NCBI GenBank assembly: GCA_902812415.1
Contig: CADDZJ010000001.1
Location: 1-64,000, forward strand
Reading direction: 5' to 3'
Length of the DNA: 64,000 bases
Source of the DNA: Acidobacteriota bacterium
Lineage (GTDB): Bacteria; Acidobacteriota; Terriglobia; UBA7540
Shown here: piece after piece, positions 60,406-64,000 of the stretch
Position numbering within the stretch: the first letter of the stretch is position 1
Layout of the letters: each line of letters starts with the position of its first letter
Position numbers and translations under genes: made by a program
Notes under the pieces: generated by a model
Told to the model about the DNA's origin: nothing
The model's database searches: none
Seen by the model: the letters and a program-made list of their open reading frames with translations, nothing else

Positions 60406-63114
60406 CTATTCACCCGTCAACACAAAAGCATAATGACCCGAACCCACCTGAAACGTCACGCCGTTATCGGCTGCCTGGGCATTTTGGATTCCAGGATCGC
60501 CCGGCGCATATCGACCATTTTCCCAGACCGTGTGATCGCCCTCACGAACGGTGATCGCCGTCATCTCTTCCTCCTTGGGTACGAGCACAACGGCATCGGC
60601 GCCTACGGGAATCGTAACGTCCAGAGTAATTTTCCCAGGTGAATGGACCCAGGAAGATGAAACCGCGCCGCGAATGGTGTGAAGAGTCCCGCTTGCCCAA
60701 TGGAGGTCCTCAACCAGTCCGGGCTCAATGCGAATGTGCCGATAAGCCGCCGTACCCGGCTCCATATCAATGCCCGCAAGGGCGCGGTAGAACCAGGAAC
60801 CCACGCTGCCAAACATCACATGGTCGTGGGAATTCATGGAAGGTCCGGTCTTATCCTGCCAGAGTTCCCAAAGCGTTGTGGCGCCTTTTTTGACCATGTA
60901 GCCCCAACTCGGATATGTGGTCTGGGTGGCGAGTTCATAGGCCACGTCAAGATGACCGAACTGGGTGAGCGCCGGCATCAGCCACTTGACGCCAATAAAG
61001 CCGGTGGTGAGATGCGTATTGTGATAGTAAACGATGTCGTCGTAGAGATCGCGCATGACGATGCCGCGACCCTTTGCGGGCGGAAGGCCGAGCGCCAGGG
61101 CCATGGCATTAGCGGTCTGCGTGCCTGTCGCGTATCCGCCTGCATCAGGATGGAAGTATTTGCTATTGATGGCGTCCTTGATTTGGTCGGCCAGTTGCGA
61201 GTAGGTTTGAGCGTCCGCCGTATTGCCAAGCGCCTGCGCGATTTGGGAGAGAATCCAGGTGTCGTAATAATAATACGCGGCGGAAACAAAGTCCCCCGGC
61301 GTGTGCACAACGGGAACCCAATCGCCATAATAGCTGTAGGTCAGGAGATTGCCCGGAGCGCGGCTGCGCAGAAACTCCACGTATTTCTTCACTCCATCAT
61401 AGTTTTCTTCCAGGATGCGACGGTCTCCATACTGTTGCCACATATACCAGACGAGTTGCGGATAGGCGGTTCCCCAGGCTGGGTCGGCTGGCCGCGAGCC
61501 ATAGCGGTGCGGCACGGTGTCGGTCACGGTGCCGTCGGCACCCTGGATGTCATGGATATCCCGGATGAAATTGGTATAGAAGGCGGCCATATCGAAGTTC
61601 ATCATGGCCTCTTCTGCCGTCACCTGCGCATCGCCCATCCACCCCTGACGTTCGTCGCGCTGGTCGCAGTCGGTTGGAATGCTGAATAGATTGGTAAGCT
61701 GCGACCAATGGATCAGGTGCTGAATCTGATTTAGAATCTGTTTGGAGGCTACAAAATTTCCGGCAGATTGAACCGCTGTGTGCACCACCTCGCCGCGGAT
61801 GGAATCAAGACCTGGCGCGCCCGGAAAGCCGGTGACCTCCACGTACCGGAAGCCGTGATAAGTGAAGTGAGCGTGGTAGGTTTCCCAGCCTCCGCCCTTG
61901 AGAATATAAATATCCCGCGACTTTGCGGCGCGAATATTGGCGCGATTAATCATGCCGTTGGGATAGAGCAGTTCGGAATACCTCATCATCACGCGCGTGC
62001 CGCGCGGCCCACGAACGCGCAGCCTGGCCCAGCCGCTCATGTTCTGGCCCATGTCAAAGACATAGACGCCCGGTTCGGGGTTGGTAATGGAGCGCGGCGC
62101 AACCTCACCCACTCGGCGAATGGGAGGCATCATCTGCGCGGAGATCGCCCCGTCCGTTCCCGGCACAACCTGCGCGTTCGACCACGAGGAATCGTCATAG
62201 CCGGGCCGGTCCCAGCCCGGAGTTTCGCGACGCGCGTCATAAATTTCGCCGTCGTAGACGCTGTCGCTCACAACAGGCCCCTGCGTGGCCTTCCAGGAGC
62301 CGTCAGAGGCCAGGCTGAAGCGCTGGCCGTTGGCGAGCTGCACATTCATCTGCAACAGCAAGGCTGGCTCAGAGTAGTAGCCGTGGAACGAGCGGCCGCG
62401 CGAAAGCGTCGCCCATCCGCCGCCCAGCATCACGCCAATCGAGTTCGCGCCCTGCCGCAAAAACGGGGTGACGTCGTAAGTCGAGTAGAGCACACGCTTG
62501 GGATACGTGGTGAACGCCGGATCGAGCACGCGATCACCCACGCGCTGCCCGTTAAGATATAGCTCGTCGTAGCCCAGCGCCGTGACGTAAACCCAGGCGC
62601 GCGTCGCCTGCGACGGCAGCCGGAATTCCTTGCGTAGCTCATTGCCGCCGCTGATCCATTTCCCCTTCCAGTCATCGCGGGAAAGCAGGCCCACCTCGAA
62701 GCTTGCCGGTTCGCTATAGGCGCTGGCGCGGCCTTCCCGATCCCAGAAGCGCACAGCCCAATAGTAGGTTTGTCCGCTGGCGAGCGGCTTGCCCGCATAG
62801 ACCACCTGAATGGAATTATCGGATGCCGTCTTGCCGCTATCCCACTGGTCGCCCTCGTCGTGCGCCAGCCGCTGCGGGCTTGTCGCCACCAGAATCTGGT
62901 AAGCCGATTGAAGCTCGCCACGGTCGGAATCTGCAAGCGCCCATGAAAATCGCGGCTGACGCACGTCAATTCCGACGGGGTTCGTGAGGTACTCGCAGCG
63001 CAGATCAAACGGCGCGGAAGGGCCGGCCTGGCTATAACTCAGGCGAAGCGAACACGCGAGGCCGGCAATCAGGATGAGCAACAATGGCAAACGAAGCCGC
63101 TTTGGGGGCTGCAT
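60406..63114 (-). CDS. Secreted GH78 alpha-L-rhamnosidase
   Basis: A 902-residue multi-domain enzyme with a signal peptide (LPLLLILIAGLACSLRLSYS). In order: fibronectin-like N-terminal domain (RCEYLTNPVGIDVRQPRFSW), a beta-sandwich with WVYVTALGYDELYLNGQRVG, the Bac_rhamnosid domain (SGWARLRVRGPRG) and the (alpha/alpha)6 catalytic domain with the GH78 signature DCDQRDERQGWMGDAQ carrying the acidic residues. The C-terminal sandwich includes PGTAAYRHIRIEPGL. It releases L-rhamnose from plant or microbial glycosides and polysaccharides. It is upstream of the FAH-family gene on the same strand (80-base gap) and downstream of lutB, so the three are probably one transcript. Confidence 0.95.
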   Translation of the reverse strand: MQPPKRLRLPLLLILIAGLACSLRLSYSQAGPSAPFDLRCEYLTNPVGIDVRQPRFSWALADSDRGELQSAYQILVATSPQRLAHDEGDQWDSGKTASDNSIQVVYAGKPLASGQTYYWAVRFWDREGRASAYSEPASFEVGLLSRDDWKGKWISGGNELRKEFRLPSQATRAWVYVTALGYDELYLNGQRVGDRVLDPAFTTYPKRVLYSTYDVTPFLRQGANSIGVMLGGGWATLSRGRSFHGYYSEPALLLQMNVQLANGQRFSLASDGSWKATQGPVVSDSVYDGEIYDARRETPGWDRPGYDDSSWSNAQVVPGTDGAISAQMMPPIRRVGEVAPRSITNPEPGVYVFDMGQNMSGWARLRVRGPRGTRVMMRYSELLYPNGMINRANIRAAKSRDIYILKGGGWETYHAHFTYHGFRYVEVTGFPGAPGLDSIRGEVVHTAVQSAGNFVASKQILNQIQHLIHWSQLTNLFSIPTDCDQRDERQGWMGDAQVTAEEAMMNFDMAAFYTNFIRDIHDIQGADGTVTDTVPHRYGSRPADPAWGTAYPQLVWYMWQQYGDRRILEENYDGVKKYVEFLRSRAPGNLLTYSYYGDWVPVVHTPGDFVSAAYYYYDTWILSQIAQALGNTADAQTYSQLADQIKDAINSKYFHPDAGGYATGTQTANAMALALGLPPAKGRGIVMRDLYDDIVYYHNTHLTTGFIGVKWLMPALTQFGHLDVAYELATQTTYPSWGYMVKKGATTLWELWQDKTGPSMNSHDHVMFGSVGSWFYRALAGIDMEPGTAAYRHIRIEPGLVEDLHWASGTLHTIRGAVSSSWVHSPGKITLDVTIPVGADAVVLVPKEEEMTAITVREGDHTVWENGRYAPGDPGIQNAQAADNGVTFQVGSGHYAFVLTGE

Positions 63115-63144
63115 GGTTTCCCTCTCAGAAATTTGGGTTTTAGA

Positions 63145-64000
63145 TTACCTCAATTTTTTCCAGCGCTCCCGGAACGTCTGGGAGGCGAGGGCGGGGAAGT
63201 CTCGCCCTTCTGTCCAGCGCGACATGGGGAAGAGCGGAAGTTTCCGAATCCATCCCTGGCGGGCATAAAGCTTCTGTCCCCATCGCGCCATCCTGCCGCC
63301 CAGAGAATAGATTCGGGGGCGTTTCATCGCCCAGGCCCATAGCCGCATGGAAACGCGCTCGCCCCGGGGCGGTCCGCCTGACGGAGCCGACGATGTTTGC
63401 TTCTGCGCTTCGCTGCGCAGATGAAGCAGCAGGTCCGGGATATTGATTCTGACCGGGCAGACTTCGCGGCACGCGCCGCACAGCGACGAAGCAAAAGGCA
63501 ACTCGCGCGCCACGCCGATGCCGTTGAACTGGGGCGTAATGAGCGCGCCGATCGGACCGCTATAGACCCAGCCGTAGGCATGGCCTCCAATTTTCCGATA
63601 GACCGGGCAGGCATTCAAGCACGCGCCGCAGCGAATGCAGTAGAGAGCTTCGCGCATCTTTTCATCCGCCAGCGCCGCCGTGCGACCGTTATCCACCAGA
63701 ACCACGTGCATTTCATCCGGACCGTCCTCGCCTGCGCGTCGCGGCCCGGTGAGCAGGGAAGTGTAAACGGTCAGCTTTTGGCCGGTTCCCGAGCGCCCCA
63801 GAAGCCTGAGAAAAACGGCTAAATCTTCAAATCGAGGGATAATCTTCTCGATGCCAACCAGCGCCACGTGAACGCGCGGAGAAGTGGTGCACAACCGGAT
63901 GTTGCCTTCATTTTCAGCCAGCACCACCGTGCCGGTCTCCGCCACAGCAAAGTTTGCGCCGCTTACGCCCATCTCCGCGCGCGCAAAGGATTCCCGCAAG
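63145..64000 (-). CDS. lutB: LutB-type lactate utilisation iron-sulfur protein, start outside window
   Basis: The C-terminal 284 residues are visible; usual LutB proteins have about 470, so the N-terminus lies beyond the window. The protein has two [4Fe-4S] motifs, CIRCGACLNACPVY and CGACREVCPVRINI, after the LUD domain (FAVAETGTVVLAENEGNIRL, HVALVGIEKIIPRFEDLAVF). With LutA and LutC it oxidises L-lactate to pyruvate, feeding electrons to a quinone pool. The gene lies 30 bases upstream of the GH78 gene on the same strand, which fits a role in using L-lactate formed from rhamnose/fucose. The frame is open to the window edge. Confidence 0.93.
   Translation of the reverse strand, partial: LRESFARAEMGVSGANFAVAETGTVVLAENEGNIRLCTTSPRVHVALVGIEKIIPRFEDLAVFLRLLGRSGTGQKLTVYTSLLTGPRRAGEDGPDEMHVVLVDNGRTAALADEKMREALYCIRCGACLNACPVYRKIGGHAYGWVYSGPIGALITPQFNGIGVARELPFASSLCGACREVCPVRINIPDLLLHLRSEAQKQTSSAPSGGPPRGERVSMRLWAWAMKRPRIYSLGGRMARWGQKLYARQGWIRKLPLFPMSRWTEGRDFPALASQTFRERWKKLR

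Noticed and set aside
60679-61689. 336-codon plus-strand open frame inside the GH78 gene
   Set aside because: It is opposite the catalytic domain with the DCDQRDERQGWMGDAQ motif; no recognisable product.
1-64000. CRISPR arrays, tRNA or rRNA genes, phage or IS transposase genes
   Set aside because: No regularly spaced direct repeats, no cloverleaf with a TTCGA-type arm and no transposase or integrase frame was found. The palindromic repeats are irregularly spaced and structurally unlike CRISPR repeats.

Overview
The window reads as a chromosome segment from a soil-type member of Acidobacteriota. This is an inference from gene content. There are three very large Oar-like TonB-dependent receptors with a carboxypeptidase-regulatory N-terminal domain. 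Many enzymes carry Tat signals (sulfatase, Gfo/Idh/MocA proteins, GH29, an FG-GAP protein). The intergenic spaces are rich in short palindromic repeats. No rRNA, tRNA, CRISPR array, phage or transposase gene was found. Gene density is ordinary, about 46 protein genes in 64 kb, and most encode capture and breakdown of plant or microbial glycans.

Layout. 1-6.8 kb: the 3' part of a receptor gene, a Tat sulfatase, a lipoprotein sugar dehydrogenase and an SDR. 6.9-16.7 kb: a compact minus-strand operon (class II aldolase-like, D-lyxose isomerase family, GH38 alpha-mannosidase, E2/E1-alpha/E1-beta of a 2-oxoacid dehydrogenase, PfkB kinase), preceded by an RpiR/SIS regulator gene. The regulator is divergent from a complete Oar-like receptor at 17.1-20.6 kb. 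21-30.7 kb: a cupin protein and an FG-GAP protein enclosed by 128-bp inverted repeats, then GH27, a Tat Gfo/Idh, a peptidoglycan-binding protein, an HtrA/Deg protease and a FadR-like regulator. 31-36 kb: a LacI regulator coupled to an exported O-methyltransferase-like protein, protoporphyrinogen oxidase, nrdR and a flippase-like membrane protein. 36.1-37.4 kb: a gene-poor stretch with repeats and a nested inverted-repeat structure. 37.4-40.2 kb: a secreted zincin, a VOC-SpoIIE phosphatase fusion and a dienelactone hydrolase.

40.5-45.2 kb is an ECF sigma / anti-sigma operon with a B-box membrane protein, two tiny coiled-coil membrane proteins, a LiaI-like protein and a DUF4097-type protein. 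It looks like an envelope-stress module. 45.1-49 kb: aroA, a Tat-exported sugar isomerase-like TIM barrel, and a LacI regulator divergent from the third receptor (49.5-52.9 kb). 53.7-64 kb: Tat Gfo/Idh, zinc MDR dehydrogenase, KduD-like SDR, GH29 alpha-L-fucosidase, FAH-family hydrolase, GH78 alpha-L-rhamnosidase and the start-truncated LutB. This set fits release of L-fucose/L-rhamnose and a non-phosphorylative 2,4-diketo-hydrolase route ending in pyruvate and L-lactate, with Lut proteins oxidising the lactate.

The most interesting items are: (i) the RpiR-controlled mannosidase / lyxose isomerase / degenerate aldolase / 2-oxoacid dehydrogenase operon, with a shared decamer over both putative promoters; (ii) the fucose/rhamnose-to-lactate set; (iii) the sigma-factor envelope module; (iv) several families of MITE-like or palindromic intergenic elements, one lying in the putative leader of a receptor gene. 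All functions are inferred from sequence motifs I could read; no database search was run.
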